In this document: positions 23,186-35,544 of the stretch, in pieces
How the letters are laid out: each line of letters starts with the position of its first letter
How positions within the stretch are numbered: the first letter of the stretch is position 1
Assembly (NCBI GenBank): GCA_033807695.1
Contig: CM066301.1
Coordinates: 2,666,001 to 2,730,000 of the forward strand
Length of the DNA stretch: 64,000 nt
Source: Daedaleopsis sinensis
Lineage: Eukaryota; Basidiomycota; Agaricomycetes; Polyporales; Polyporaceae
Direction: 5' to 3'
The notes under the pieces: model-generated
Databases searched by the model: none
The model's input: the letters and a program-made list of their open reading frames with translations, nothing else
Told to the model about the DNA's origin: nothing
Program-made: the position numbers and the translations under genes

Positions 23186-25231
23186 TCATCCCCGCGAAGC
23201 CATCTCACGCGCACTCCTCAACGACGTTCTCCTGCGTGCGAAGCCGTCAGGGGTCGTCATCATCATCATCAGACGAAGACGAAGGGGCCTCACCGGTCGG
23301 GTGAACGTAAATCGGTGTAGAGATGTGTACGCTCGCGCGTATCCAACCTCGGCGTACACGAATAGATACCGCCATTTGCGCTTGAACGCTTCCAGGCTCT
23401 CCGGGTCCTGCAAGAACGGGTACTTTGCCTGCATCGTCTCCAGCGCCTCGCCCTTGAAGTTCTTCTCGAATCGCCTGGAGAGTTCAGAGTCGTCTTGTCA
23501 GCGCAGCCGTGCACGCGCGGAGCGCAGATACACGAACCTTCCCCATTCGCGCAGAGTTCGACAGTAGTCTGGTAGCCTGTGAGCAAACGAAGCCATGATA
23601 CGGTTCGGGGGTACTGACGGAGTCCGTGGTCTTCCACAGAATACAGCACGAGCTGTCCGTTAACGGCCTTCTGAACGGCAACGATCAGGCTCGTCGGGCT
23701 TGGTGCGAAGTTGTTCGGCCAGTGGTAACGCCGGGCAAAGTCCTCATACCTACACGGAGTTGGTCATGTCTCTGAGATGGTGGATGGCGCCATGACTGCT
23801 TACTGCATCTCAGTGTATCGGTGTTCGGGCTGCGTGGTCGAGGATATCACCGCCGTTCCCCGATCCTTCTTGAGAGCCCAGTCCACAACCTTGAAGTAGT
23901 CGTTGTAGTTCTTGGGTCCCACCGCCTGCGCGAGTGTCAGCTGAGCTGGCATGTGTGCAGCACACAGAGGGAGCGACCCACCTCTATCATCTCACAGCTG
24001 ATGAATGCATCAAAGGAGTTCTTCCACGAAGGCGGAAGCTGACGGTAGTCGCACAAATGAATACGGACACGATCGGAAAGGCCGGCGGCAGCTATTCTCT
24101 CATCAGCGAGCTTCTTCTGCTCGCTCGAGAGCGTGACGGAGTCGACAGTGCATCCGAGCTTGCCCGCCTGCGAGTGAAGTTCCCGTGAGTATGGCAGCTT
24201 ATCCAGATATTGAAGGGGATGTCGTACCGCTATGGCCATAGCTCCCCATCCGGAACCGACTTCAAGCAAACGATCACCAGGGCGCAGACGCGCCTGCTTC
24301 AAGTAGTCCTGTATCTTGCGTTGCTGGGCTGACTCCAGGTCGCCTGCGAAGGGGCCTACGCTGAGGTCTCCTCGCGGTCCGTTCTCCTCAGGTCCCCAGA
24401 ACGCCGCGGAATACATCATTTCTTCGCTGAGGAAGCACTGCAGTCTTCTATCAGGATATGTTCTCTTGGTCACAAAGTATTAGTCATACCTGCATGAACG
24501 CGTTTGAGACGTCATAGGAGGCCGACTGTAGAAATTCAAGTACTGGTCAATAATTATGCACGGAACATGGATCTTCTACTACATACAGCGTTCTCCTTGG
24601 CCATGGCGAGGTTTTGTCGATACACACCCTTGATAGCCATAGCTGTATAATAGTTTATGAGCGAAGAGATAGTGCTTGCTAGAGCATCCAAGCCCTCGCG
24701 GTTGTCGAGCCAGAGCTAGAAACATCATTTCAGCGCCTAAGTATAGCAATGTTGATGGGAGACATACGTCCATGAACCCTTTCAGATCGCTGATGTCACA
24801 GTCGCCATACATGTAGCCTTCCGACACTAGACCAGACAAGTCAGTTGCGGTGCAACGTAGCCAGAAGATAACGCATGAACACTCAAGTACTCACGGCCCA
24901 AGTCATGGGATAGGAATATCCTCATCCAGAAGTTTGGGTCGCGCACGGTGAGGCATACGGCCTTGCGCGGAGGATCAGGCGTGCCGAAGACGTGCGTGTC
25001 GGTGCCCTCTTCGATGATGAGCTGGCCGCGTTTCAGGCCTTGAGAGAGAGTAGAGAAGGTGCCGGCGCGAACTGACGGCGCAAATACGGCGGTCAGACAA
25101 TCCGGACGCCAACGCCATGCGGTTGGTACTGTGTACGCGCAGCACTCACTGTAGTCGACGCACCAGCCCAGGATGGTCCCAGGCTGGCCAGACGTAGCGG
25201 CCTTCTGCGAAGTCGAAGTGGTGGCACCCAT
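23186..25231 (-). CDS. Cyclopropane-fatty-acyl-phospholipid synthase-like methyltransferase
   Basis: SAM-dependent methyltransferase of the CFA synthase/mycolic acid cyclopropane synthase superfamily, which modifies double bonds of lipid acyl chains. ATG 25231 gives MGATTSTSQKAATSG. The N-terminal CFA segment follows: LSQGLKRGQLIIEEG, AVCLTVRDPNFWMRIFLSHDLG, then VSEGYMYGDCDISDLKGFMD and LWLDNREGLDALAS. The catalytic domain has SYDVSNAFMQCFLSEEMMYSA, SAQQRKIQDYLKQARL, the SAM motif LLEVGSGWGAMAIA, VTLSSEQKKLADERI, VRIHLCDYRQLP, FDAFISCEMIEAVG and the C-terminal signature WRYLFVYAEVGYARAYTSLH. Key motif residues are intact. The C-terminal exon boundary after FTFTRP is uncertain; readthrough gives the stop at 23186. 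It is divergent from P450 (B). Confidence 0.88.
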
Positions 25232-26144
25232 GGTGGAGTTGGAGACTCGAGAGGTTCGCTCTTCAGCTTACGTAGGTGCTTAGGAGTGGCAGTCCAGACA
25301 AGCCGCGAGGAGCGCTTTTATATCAAGTTCTGCAATGCTTTAAATGTGATGAGTTCGCGCTGGCGCATATTGCAAAAGCCGGGTTGCACGGGGATGAGTC
25401 CGTAATGAGTGTGCCCTACCCACGCCGTCACCTCCGTACAGTCAGGCGAAGGGCAAGGAGCACTAATTCTTGCATTGGTGACGGAGTGCCGCCGCACTTC
25501 TTGCAATCAGACTTCTGTTAGCTGGTGGCGAGCGACATAACATGGAGATGTGACCGCGGGTAGGGAGACGGATGCAATGCGGTGGTGGTGGCAGCGTGCA
25601 AAATCGAGAGTTCGAACTTCGAAGAAGCGGTGCTTAGTTCGTCGCAGCACGCACTCGCGATTTGCCGGAGCGCCCACGACTGCCAGTGCGCACACAGTGC
25701 TTTCTGGCAGCTGCCGACCGCGTCTTGTCTTGTCCACGCCCAGTACACGCCTTTCTTCTGCATCAGCGAGCACAATCAGCGCTGCGCGCACAGGATCACC
25801 TTCGAACGATGCGTCGACAACACCGCTTCCGGCCTTGAGGATTCCGATTCCCTCGCCACCGGCGGGGCCGATGCGCAACTGAGTGCATTCCTTGCGCATC
25901 GGATCTACTCGAAATATGCAGGCGTACACACACCAACCTAGATGACTGCGCCCGGGATAAGCCCCGTTCTGCCATGCAAGCTTCTCCATATTTTCTGCCC
26001 TCGTATCCAGAGGGCCTAACGAGGTCTCCAGGCTGTCTCCGACTCCTTTCACCCCCCTTTCTCTTCCCTCGCCCCGCGGGCTCCCGTCGGAATACGGATT
26101 AGCACTTCTCTTCAACCTTGAAGCCCTCACTCTGAACACACACA
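25232..26144. promoter_or_regulatory. Divergent upstream region (CFA synthase-like / P450 B) with an unexplained ORF
   Basis: The 913 bp between two divergent starts contain most of a 257-codon minus-strand open frame (25507-26280) that runs into the first exon of the P450 on the other strand. The central part (RIGPAGGEGIGILKAGSG, VRAALIVLADAEERRVLG) has protein-like composition, but I recognise no family. Confidence 0.4.
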
Positions 26145-28389
26145 ATGCTCTCCGTACCTTGGCCCGTGTGGTGTATCGCGTTCTTGGCTTGGGCGGCAGC
26201 GTATGCCATCCAGCGTAGACGACGCACCTCTCTTCTCCCTCCAGGTACGGCGTAGCCCTTCCGCCACGTGTGTTTGGCACTAATTCCGTGTTACGTTAGG
26301 TCCGACAGGTCTCCCGTTTATTGGCAACGCTCTCCAGCTCTCGCTCGTGGATTCCTTCCTGCAATTCAAGGAATGGAGCAAGCGTTATGGTATGTGTACT
26401 ACCAGAGTCCACTGTTCGTGACCAACTGACATTATACTTAGGCCCTCTCTTGTACTTCCATATCTTCGGGAGGGAATTTGTCGTCATAAACGATCTCAAG
26501 CCTGCACTAGACTTGTTTGAGCAGCGCTCAGGCATCTACGCGACCAAGCCCCGTCTTGTACGTACATGTCTCTAAGCTTATTGCAGCTCTGTCACGCTCA
26601 CCATGATCCCCTATAGGTGATGGCTGGCGAGCTGGTTGGAAAGGAGAAGACCTCCATGGTATTCTCCAAGTACAATGCGCTCCACAAGGAGTGTAGACGG
26701 ATCGCGCACACGTGGCTGAACAAGCAGCATGTACGCGAGTACTCCTGGCCGCTGCAAGAAGCGTCGTCTCATCGCCTTCTAGTCGCGATCCTAGACGACC
26801 CAGCTAACTTCTCGAACTACATCCGGACGTGAGTCTATACTTCGTTCGTCGCTTGCCATTCTTGTGGAATACTAAACTCCACCAATAGCAATGCAGGTTC
26901 TGTCCTACTGAAGGCACTATACGGCATCGAGTGTCTGCCAATGGACGACCCCAATATCGCCTTATCGGAGTATGTATGCGAGCTTACAGCCGAAGCCATG
27001 CGTCCCGGCCGCTGGCTCGTTGACTCCTTCCCGTCACGTATGTCATCGCCCACTCACTCGCTTCTCGGCGCCGCTAACATCAGCCTCGTAGTGACGCGCC
27101 TACCCGCCTGGTTCCCTGGAGCGCATTTCAAGCGATGGGCGGCCGAGACGCGTGCGACTACGGAACGCCTGATCCGAGAGCCGTTCAACGCAGTTAGAGA
27201 TGCAGTGGTAGGTCTCCTCGCCACGATCTCGCGAGATCCGTCGTCGAGGAGGGCGCTGATGGACCGGCTTCAGCTCAACGGCACCGCCCCTCCCTCGTGG
27301 GTCGCGAGCGCACTCGTGGACGAGGCCGGTCATGTCAAGGCCGGGGAAGACACTAACGCTGCTATGGTCGCCGCTGGCACGTTGTACGCTGCGGGCATTG
27401 ATACGGTGAGTGGCCGGGGATTTGGAGCATTGGAAAGTCTCCGTTGGTGCGTGCCGCTAACCATCTTTGGTCTGCTCTCCCGCGCAGACCGTCAGCGCAA
27501 TCCGGTTATTCTGGCTGATGATGGCGCTCCACCCGGAGATACAGCGCAAGGCGCAGGACGAGATTGACAAGGTCGTCGGGACAAGCCGGCTGCCCTCCAT
27601 GGAGGATAGGGAGAACCTGCCGTACTTGAATTGCATCATCAAGGAGGTCTTGCGGTACGGGACGATAGTGCCGCTCATGCCTCACAGCTTGGATGTCGAT
27701 GACGTGAGTATTCTAGTCATTCCGCTCTCGAATGTGTGTTACCGAGCTCACCCTGACGCCTTTCGTTTAGATTTACGAGGGTTACCTTATTCCCAAGGGA
27801 GCCTGCGTGATGGTCAACATGTGGTCTGTTGCATGCTGTCTACCGCCGTCCGCGCTGCTCGCTCACCCACACTCGTAGGGCAATATATCACAATCCTGAC
27901 ACATACCCCAACCCAGAAGAGTTCAGACCGGAGCGCTACCTTCCAGAGCCGGGCTTTGCTGCACAGTTCGACCCAGAAGTCTTTGGGTTCGGTCTCGGGC
28001 GGCGGTACGTCGTCGTGACTCGGTTGCCAACCCGCCGTTCACCTCGACTGATCGTATTTCCGCAGAACGTGTGTGGGAGAGCACTTCGCCCAAGCAATCA
28101 TGTTCCTCAACATGGCCCACGCGCTCTTCGTATTTGACATCCGCCCCGCGAAGGATGCGCACGGCATCCCGAAGCCCCCGGCTGTCGCCTGGACCGGTGG
28201 CCACATCCGGTGCGTTACCCCAGTCTATTTCCGCGCGTGCGTGGAACGCTGACTCTGACTTTGACTCTGGCTCTGGCGCGGACGCGGACGCCATGCAGGC
28301 GGCCATGTGAATTCGAGTGCGAGATCGTGCCGCGCAGCGTCGCGAAGGCCGCGCTCGCGAGACAGACTTTCGCGATGACAGAGGCGTGA
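26145..28389 (+). CDS. Cytochrome P450 (B)
   Basis: Second P450, clearly distinct from (A). ATG 26145 gives MLSVPWPVWCIAFLAWAAAY (membrane anchor), then RRRRTSLLPPG and GPTGLPFIGNALQL. Further landmarks are WSKRYGPLLYFHIFG, C-helix HKECRRIAHTWLN, I-helix GTLYAAGIDTTVSAIRLFW, K-helix IKEVLRYG (ExxR), IYEGYLIPKGACVMVNMW, NPEEFRPERYLPE, and the heme loop FGLGRR joined across an intron to TCVGEHFAQA; this fits F-x-x-G-x-R-x-C-x-G with the Cys ligand present. The C-terminal exon reads CEFECEIVPRSVAKAALARQ and stops at 28387-28389. More than ten introns. It is divergent from the CFA-like gene. Substrate not inferable. Confidence 0.9.
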
Positions 28390-29183
28390 CGACTGCGAGC
28401 GTAGGTTGCGCTGCGGGCGGACTGCGTTACGTATCGTGCGTGAGCAGAGCGGCTGCAATGGCTACGGCCGCTACCCCGTGTGGTTCTGGTGTGGATAGTG
28501 GCACTTAGACCTCGATTGTCCGGATTTGGGACCGGCTAGATTGTGTGAAGACATAAAGGAGTACTAGTAGTAGGATACCGGACAGATATCGATGCCGGAC
28601 AGATATCTACTCATGTCAACTTGCGAGGATTTGATTCGTCGCCCGCGCGGACCCTTTCAAGTAGAGTACGCACGAGCAGTGCTGACTGCACAGCGCTATC
28701 ATTTGCTTCCGCGATCATTTCAGTTCATCAGGAGTAGAAGCAAGGTCAAAGCTTGCTGGCTTCTGGCATCTGATCTCGTCAGGCGACTCAGGTCTTGAAG
28801 CTTCATCCGGGATTGTTTTATGACAATAGACCTGATGGGTTTGCGCAGTTGGCTCCGAGCTCCGATCCTCGATGCATTCCTCAACGTCGCGGGCGGCACA
28901 AAGCCGCATGTGCCCGGATGAGCCTGAGCGTTTTCCATGCCAGAACCCGTCCGCGGATGCCGAGAAGCAAGCAGATTACACGTGTATAAACCGCTATACG
29001 GCGCTGTGACAGCCGGCGTGTGAGCGGGGGGAACCTACTTCTTCGCTCGGGTGCCAGTCCGGGGGCGGTTCATACTGTACTACAATCTACTACGCCCACA
29101 GTTGAGGTCTGTTCCCAATACCAATATAGGGCCCTACCTCGCTGACACCTACCACTGGTTGTTACCATCCACTACAGTAACAA
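28390..29183. other. Intergenic, no gene supported
   Basis: The region holds the P450 (B) 3' side and the upstream region of the alpha/beta hydrolase. A direct duplication of GATACCGGACAGATATC-like sequence occurs near 28574-28606 (CGGACAGATATC twice). Only short incoherent frames. Confidence 0.45.
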
Positions 29184-30630
29184 TGCCTCTGTCGGCGGAG
29201 ACGTTGCAGCCGCTGACGTCGTCGACGGTCGAGTTCGACTACTGCCACGACCGCCCGCTCCGTTCGCTCGCCACACGATTCGTCCTCCGCGACCAGCCAG
29301 CGAACGATGTGCCAGGCCGGACTACTTGTTCCTTGCTCATGTGCGCGGGCATATCTCTCCGTACGTATTTCCTGATGCTAGAATCCACACTCAGGCTCAC
29401 ACGGTCTATCGCGCGCGCAGAGAAGGAGACGTGGGTTCCTGTCATAAAGCGCCTCTACCATCTCACGTCGCAGCCACACAGCAAGGTCACGATCCACTCC
29501 GTCTGGGTCGTTGAGCGGCCCAACCATGGCGATGCCGGGCTCATAAACGCGGCCATGCTCAAGGAGCATTACAATGTCATATGTAGGGCGCACAATCGCC
29601 GCCGCGTCGTCCAATTCGCTGACGTCGAGGTTGTCGTGATGTACAGTTCCGAGCCTCCAGTACGCCGCTGCGATCCGCGCGTTCTTGGCCGCAGACATCC
29701 TCTCCGCCTGTGAGCGTGCCAACCTCGTTGCGGTCGGACACTCGGGCGCGGGTGGCTCCATGTGCGTCCCGTTCGTTCGTTGCGCTGACAAGGTCCCGAA
29801 GCTGACACTCGTCCGGTTTTCACTAGACTACAGGCGATGGAGCCAGCGACGTCCAACCTGCCGATCTCGCGCTTCATGCTCGTCGAGGCGCCACACATCG
29901 GCCACGAGGCCTGGGAACCGATGAAGTTCCTGTACAAGATGGTAAAGGCGTCCAACGCCCGGCGCAAGACGAGCTGGGAGTCCGTGGACGAAGGATTGGC
30001 GTACTTCAAGAAGCGGCCGCCATGCAAGACGTATCATCCTGAAGTGTGGCAAATCATGTCTGTGCGTAGGCGGTGATTCCCTCGAGCCTCCTCACACGGT
30101 TCTTCGTGTGCCCTGGCTAACGACACTGTCTTGAATCCCTAGGAGACCTACTTCCGCGAGGACCCTAGTAACCCTGGGCGCGTCACTACGAAGACGACAG
30201 TCGAACAAGAGACAGCGTGCTTCCTCGACGACGGTACTCACCTCGGAGCTTTAGACTACCTCCGCTCTATCTTGCACATTCTCCCGTCGCACCTGATCCT
30301 TGGCACAGAAGAAGACATATGGTAAGACTCGGTTACTATGCTTCCCCTGCCTGGATCCACTCACCTGTCTTGACCCACCATAGGCCGCCTGAGATCTACC
30401 AGCAGCAGCGCGACAATGTTGAACAATCCCGGGCAGCGCTGGCGTCCGTTAGCTATATCGAGGGCGCAGGGCACTACGTACGTCTGCTCGAATCCGCGAG
30501 TCCTTCTGACCAAGCTCCTGACATGAGCAATCTGTTTCAGCTACCTGTGCAGATGCCGGACGAATTGGCAGCTGAGATGGCTCGTCTGCTCAATGAGCAT
30601 GTTGGTGGAGCCAAACTTGCCAAACTTTGA
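29184..30630 (+). CDS. Alpha/beta hydrolase
   Basis: Serine hydrolase fold protein of the fungal AB-hydrolase group; esterase or thioesterase-type chemistry, substrate unknown. ATG 29184 opens MPLSAETLQPLTSSTVEFDY and continues LATRFVLRDQPAND and TTCSLLMCAG. A later exon gives VTIHSVWVVERPNHGDAGLIN, then AAIRAFLAADIL. The nucleophile elbow is LVAVGHSGAGGSM (G-H-S-G-A-G). Following exons give FMLVEAPHIGHEAWEP, WESVDEGLAYFKKRPP and HPEVWQIMS, then ETYFREDPSNPGRVT. Near the C-terminus LILGTEEDIWPPEIY could carry the acid residue, and SYIEGAGHY carries the likely catalytic His, before MPDELAAEMARLLNEHVGG. Stop at 30628-30630. At least five introns. No signal peptide. It is the last gene of the accessory-looking stretch. 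Confidence 0.83.
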
Positions 30631-31137
30631 GCGCGAGCGCGAAAGTAGCCTTCTTGACTGTTGTATATTATACACAAATGCCGCAAAGAACGTATGAGAT
30701 TGCACTTCGAATACATCAGCATATGGATGACGCGCTGATACCCACAGAGGCGAAGTTAAGTACGTGGAGGAGGAGTTGATAGTTGGCAGCGTATCGGTTG
30801 CGCACTCTCGGTGAACTTTATTGTGTAATCAATGTATAAGTATCCGCATTAAAAACAGAGTTGGTACGATTACCCACGACATAGCAAGGTAGAGAGAGAC
30901 ATTGACTCATCGTGTCCCGGTCCGTCAGAAATTCAGGTGTAGTCGGTCGAAGGAGGAAATCTAAACGCCCATATACCAAATGAGTGTAGTGGACAAACAT
31001 TCGCAAACTCGGACTTCGGGTCACGGGCGTCGGGCGACACTTACACGCCTGTGGCTTTCACTAGCCTCTTGTACTGCACTCTTTCTGCACATCGAACGGC
31101 AAACTACACATTTTTCAACCTCAAGCAATTCATCAAC
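30631..31137. other. Intergenic between two plus-strand genes
   Basis: Holds the hydrolase 3' region and the LUC7 promoter/5' UTR. No ORF supported. Confidence 0.5.
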
Positions 31138-32403
31138 ATGGGTCGACTCGCTGAGATGCAGAGGAAGCTCCTTGAGGTGCGCACCTGCCTGCGTGAGTGG
31201 AGAGCTTACACTAACTGTGCGTCACTAGCAAATGATGGGGCCAGAGGCCATGGGTGTGTCGAACGCAAACCTGCACTGGACGGACGAGAAAGTGTGTAGG
31301 AACTTCCTGTGCGGGACGTGCCCGCACACCCTTTTCACCAACACCGTACGTATCTCCTCTCCTGTGCTGATGTCCGTGCAGTCACCGACCCGATCCGCTG
31401 CGTAGAAAATGGACCTCGGCGCGTGCCCCAAGTCCCACACCGAACGCCTCAAGACCGAGTTCCTCGCGGCGCGCGAAGCCAACCCCAGCGACCCGGTCTT
31501 CGCGCGTTTCCAGACGGAGTACGAGTCGAACATCTTTGCGTTCGTGGACGAGTGCGACAGGAGGATTCGCGCCGCGCATCGGAGGTTGGAGAAGACCCCC
31601 GAGGAGAACGCAAAGACGACGAACCTGGTATGTTACTCCTGTTTCTATGCGCCCGTGCGTCATCCGCTAACGCGAGGCAGATGAGGGAAATTGCAGAAAT
31701 CGAGCTCGCCATTCAAGGCGGCACGGAGAAGATCGAGACGCTGGGCGAGCAGGGCAAGGTTGACGAGTCTATGCGGGAGATGGCGGCCATTGAGGCGTTG
31801 AAGAGCGAGAAGGCGGACAAGGAGGTGCGTATCTCGCGAGTCTCACTCCCCATACCCCTACTCAACCTATTGCAGCGCGAGCTGCAACAACTCACCGACA
31901 CGTCCGGAGCGTCCGGCCACCAAAAGCTCCGTGTCTGCGATGTTTGTGGCGCGTATTTGTCCGTGCTCGACTCTGACCGTCGTCTCGCCGACCATTTCGG
32001 TGGCAAGGTACGGCGCTACGCCCCTCCCTGGCTCCACCCATCGTGTTGCTGACCTCCGCTCGCGTAGATGCACTTGGGGTACCATGAGCTGCGGAACATG
32101 CTGATCAAGTTCAAGGAGGACCGTGACAAGCGCAAGATGGGTCCGCCCTCCACCACGCCATCTGGGGGTGCTCTAGAGCCTGCAGCGGGCGGACCTCCGC
32201 GTGGGGGAGACCGCGACTACCGCTCGTCCCGTGAGGACTACCGCGAGCGCGACCGAGGCTACGAAGGCAGACCTCCGCGTCATGAGTGAGCGTTGGCGTT
32301 GTTGTGCGGTGCTGTGTGGCGTGACGACTGACGGTGTGCGATGTTTCGTTGCAGTGATAGGCGGAGAGAGCGTTCTCGTTCACCTGGCCGGAGAAGATAC
32401 TAA
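31138..32403 (+). CDS. LUC7: LUC7-like U1 snRNP splicing factor
   Basis: Component of the U1 snRNP that stabilises 5' splice-site recognition (Luc7/LUC7L family). ATG 31138 gives MGRLAEMQRKLLEQMMGPEA (the second half after an intron). The CCCH zinc finger reads KVCRNFLCGTCPHTLF and MDLGACPKSH. The central coiled coil spans ECDRRIRAAHRRLEK through EIELAIQGGTEKIETLGEQG and KSEKADKERELQQLTD. The C2H2 zinc finger reads LRVCDVCGAYLSVLD, LADHFGGKMHLGYHEL. The C-terminus is an Arg/Asp-rich RS-like tail (DRDYRSSREDYRERDRG) that continues over a last intron as DRRRERSRSPGRRY with TAA at 32401-32403. All zinc ligands are present. It is tail to tail with the LRR gene, 253 bp away. Confidence 0.94.
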
Positions 32404-32656
32404 AGGTAATGTATGTCGGCGACTGGGTCCTCGTGACCCTCTTGCTCTTTCCTCTCCGCGATTCAGTTCCGCGCTCTGGTGTTTGTTGTCGCTAGTGTAG
32501 TACTGTAATAACATGTTGTGCTTCGTTTCGAATCGCGCGTGAGGTACCTTGATGCCCAAATCATCACAATAGCTTGCACATGTCAACAAAGCATTCCGAT
32601 AGCGAATATACACGATGTAATTAGGATAGCGATGTCCAATTGCAATAGGTAGCCGA

Positions 32657-35270
32657 TCAGCTTGCACTCCATTTCTTCCAGTCGAATCCTTTCCCACCCG
32701 AACTAGAAGCCCGACGTGCGCTGTCTGCTTTCCGCGGTTTGATTAGAGGTTTGTCTGAAGAGTTCCCGCCTAGGTTACTGTTATTGTCCGGAGGGACGAC
32801 GGGTCCTCCTGCCGGCGCGGACACGCGTGGTTCAGCCTTGGCCGTCTTTGCATCAGATCTGACGGACGCCTCGGGAGCCTTCGCGGTATCCCTAGACAGG
32901 GACACTTGGAGCGTGGACCGCTTGACCTTCGCCACGCTGCTGGCCTTGGTCTTGTCTCTGGCTAGCGGGGGCGGGGGCGGCTTGAGCCGGTGGGCGGAGA
33001 GGGGTTTCATGGTCGTCGGCCAGTCAGGGACGGCGAGTCTCATGATAGGCTTCAGCTTCTTCGCAGGGCGCGGCGAGTCACCTCCTCCGTCGTCGTGCTC
33101 GAGGTCGGCACTGGATTGAGGCTGAGGCGGTTTGGCCCGGCTGGTCCGGCCTGGAGCCTTAGCCGAGCTTGGGCCCGCATTGTCCGAGGATTGCTGTGAC
33201 GAGGACGCGGAGGTAGCCACGCGAGGCTCTAGAGGCCTCTTTAAACTCTCCCTCTTCAGTACCGGTCGCATCGCGGACAGCGGCAGCACGCCCTTCTGCT
33301 CCGGGGCCTTCCGCGCGAACGGGTTTGCGCTCGTCGTGGTGCGCGCACCGGCGGAAGTGGAAGGGACTCCAAGTCCCCGGGCTCCTGGAGATTGAACGGC
33401 GCTCTCTTGGCGTTTCTGCACGATATTGAACATCTGCTGGATGCTGGACAGCGCGTGCATGCGCTTGCGGGCTTGGTCCGCGGGGGCGACCTCCTCGGCG
33501 TGCTTGCGCTTTCCTTGAGGTGCCCCGTCGGAGTCGAACGTCGGCAGCGATTCTGCGAGAGGTCGTGTGGGGGAGTGGGTTCTGCTCGGCGTCGGCGTGG
33601 CGAATACGCTCGTAGGCATTTCCTTCCGGGACGCGGGTTTGATTGGAGGAGAGGATGGGAGGCTGCTCCACGGCGGTGGTATGCGGAAGAGCATGAGGGG
33701 ATCGGTAGAGCTCTTCATTCCTGGCGAGCGCACGCTGGAGTGTGTGTTGTGTGTATCGCGTGATGTACGACTCGAGGTAGGTCTAGTTTGTACCTTTCGT
33801 GGGGGCTCCGCGTAGAATCTGTCGATAGCGCGTTGATTGGAGTACAGGGTGTTCTCGCGCGTCGCAACCTCGTTCATCCACTCGTTCTGCCGTGGCACTG
33901 ATCTCCACAGACTTTCCTGGAGGGCCGCAAGTCCATCGGGTGTGGGCGTCGACCGACCTGGGGTCTCCCTGATCTCGGCTTCGTTCGGTGTGTCAGAGTC
34001 ATCGAACGAGTATCCCAGTGATCTTCTTCCATTTTGAGCCTCGTCGTCGCCGATGATCCTCTCTGAGCCTTCATATGCTTCGACTGGCCAGAAGTCTTGT
34101 GATTCCTCTCGTGGAGCGTCGTAAGGAAGGAAGACATCCTTTCTTCCACGAGCTATTTGAGGGCCATGCTTCGAATTTACACTCTCAGATTGATAGTCCC
34201 TCCGAAACCGTTGCATGCCAATGGAGCCGGCGACGTGATGGAGGGAGTCTACGTTCAAAACGTAAGGTGTAGGATGGGAAAACAGTGTGCGGGCATTTCG
34301 TGTCAGCGATGCAAGGTTGCGTAGAGCTCCTACGAGAGGAGAAGGGTGGTATAACTCTCTCCTCGAAGAGGCTTCGAAAGGCGACCGTGCTCGTCGCCAC
34401 GGTTGGCATGTCGTTCCTCGCAGGTCTAAACGAAACAACGATTGAACAACATGATTAGGAGGCTCGGTGACTAGGCGGCCTACCGACAACGCTCAGCAAG
34501 GGGAAACGAGGAAGCCATTGGAGAACCTCGTCGTCGATGTTAATGCAGTCCTTGAGGTAGAGAACGCGTAGTCCCCAAGGCCCTCGCCGCACGGGAGGTT
34601 GATCCGCTGAGCTGTCCCCGTCACTCCATGATAGACATTTCGAGAGTCGCTGAACCCCCCAGGAGCCCAGTGCTGTCACGCTCGCGTCAAACGCAGACAG
34701 CGTGTGGAGATGACGAAGTTCTTGGACCGTGTCGTCTGTGAGTTCTCTGCATCTGGACAGAGAGAGCACAGTGATCAGGGAGAAATGTTCGGTGCTGGGG
34801 ATATTTTGCAGCATTGGGAGATGGGGATCCGAGAGTGGAAGGGTGTAGTTGCGGAAGAGGCCTGGAAGGTTCTCAAAGATCTGAGCCAAGACAGCCCATA
34901 GACGGGGGTCGACGACGCGTAAGTCAAACCCCCGGTGGTTAGCAGAGTCAAAGGGACGGTAGGTCGGGATGAGAGCCTGAAGGATGTCAAAATCATGCCT
35001 GCCCGCAGGGCGTTCGTAGCGTAGTCGGGCGGGGCCAAGTTGGTGTACTTGGTCTGTATAGTCAATAAGCGTCTTGATGCAAAAGTAGGACAGCGGAGGG
35101 ACATAAGAGAGACTAGAAGTCGCGTTGGCAGTGTCTTCAGGCGATGGCTGGTAAGGAGCGCGAATAGAGGAAGGAGACAGAGCGAGTGGGTACTGAACAA
35201 TCGATGTGCATGCGTCGTCAGAGGTCAGCGTGGCCTGTGGTGTCCATAGAACAATCGGCCTTAAACTCAT
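32657..35270 (-). CDS. LRR protein with long disordered C-terminal tail
   Basis: Two exons. The first (35270 to about 34498) opens MSLRPIVLWTPQATLTSDD and encodes a globular region with leucine-rich repeats (LITVLSLSRCRELTDDTVQEL, LRHLHTLSAFDASVTALG, LRVLYLKDCINIDDEVLQWL). The intron GTAGGC...TTTAG joins it in phase to DLRGTTCQPWRRARSPFE, which completes the last repeat. The remaining 500 or so residues are Ser/Pro/Arg/Lys-rich and predicted disordered (SRTSRDTHNTHSSV, SRTHSPTRPLAESLP, LKPPPPPLARDKTKAS), ending FDWKKWSAS at 32657. LRR spacing resembles the F-box/RNI type, but no F-box was seen. The function is likely protein-protein interaction; basic tail and SP/TP sites suggest nuclear or phospho-regulated, which is inference. 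Confidence 0.78.
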
Positions 35271-35544
35271 CTCACACCCACCTCGTCCTCGTGGTTCAAG
35301 ACAAGCACCAAGACGCGTCGCTGTGACATTGACGCGTCTTGTCACGCGTGACTAGGCCCCCGATCAGTCTCGCATGCGGCCACACCCCAAGTAAACGTTG
35401 TGGTGGCTAAGTGACCAGATCCTCTCGCTTGTTGGACTCGTCCTTATGACGATCAACACCGTAGCCAACCGACTCGCTGTGGTCATATCCAGCACTATAT
35501 CATATGTAAGTACGAGTGGTGTGTCATCTACGCATTCAGAGGAA

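Noticed and set aside
12670..30630. Classical biosynthetic gene cluster
   Set aside because: No polyketide synthase, peptide synthetase, terpene cyclase or prenyltransferase was found. Kept only as a loose accessory grouping.
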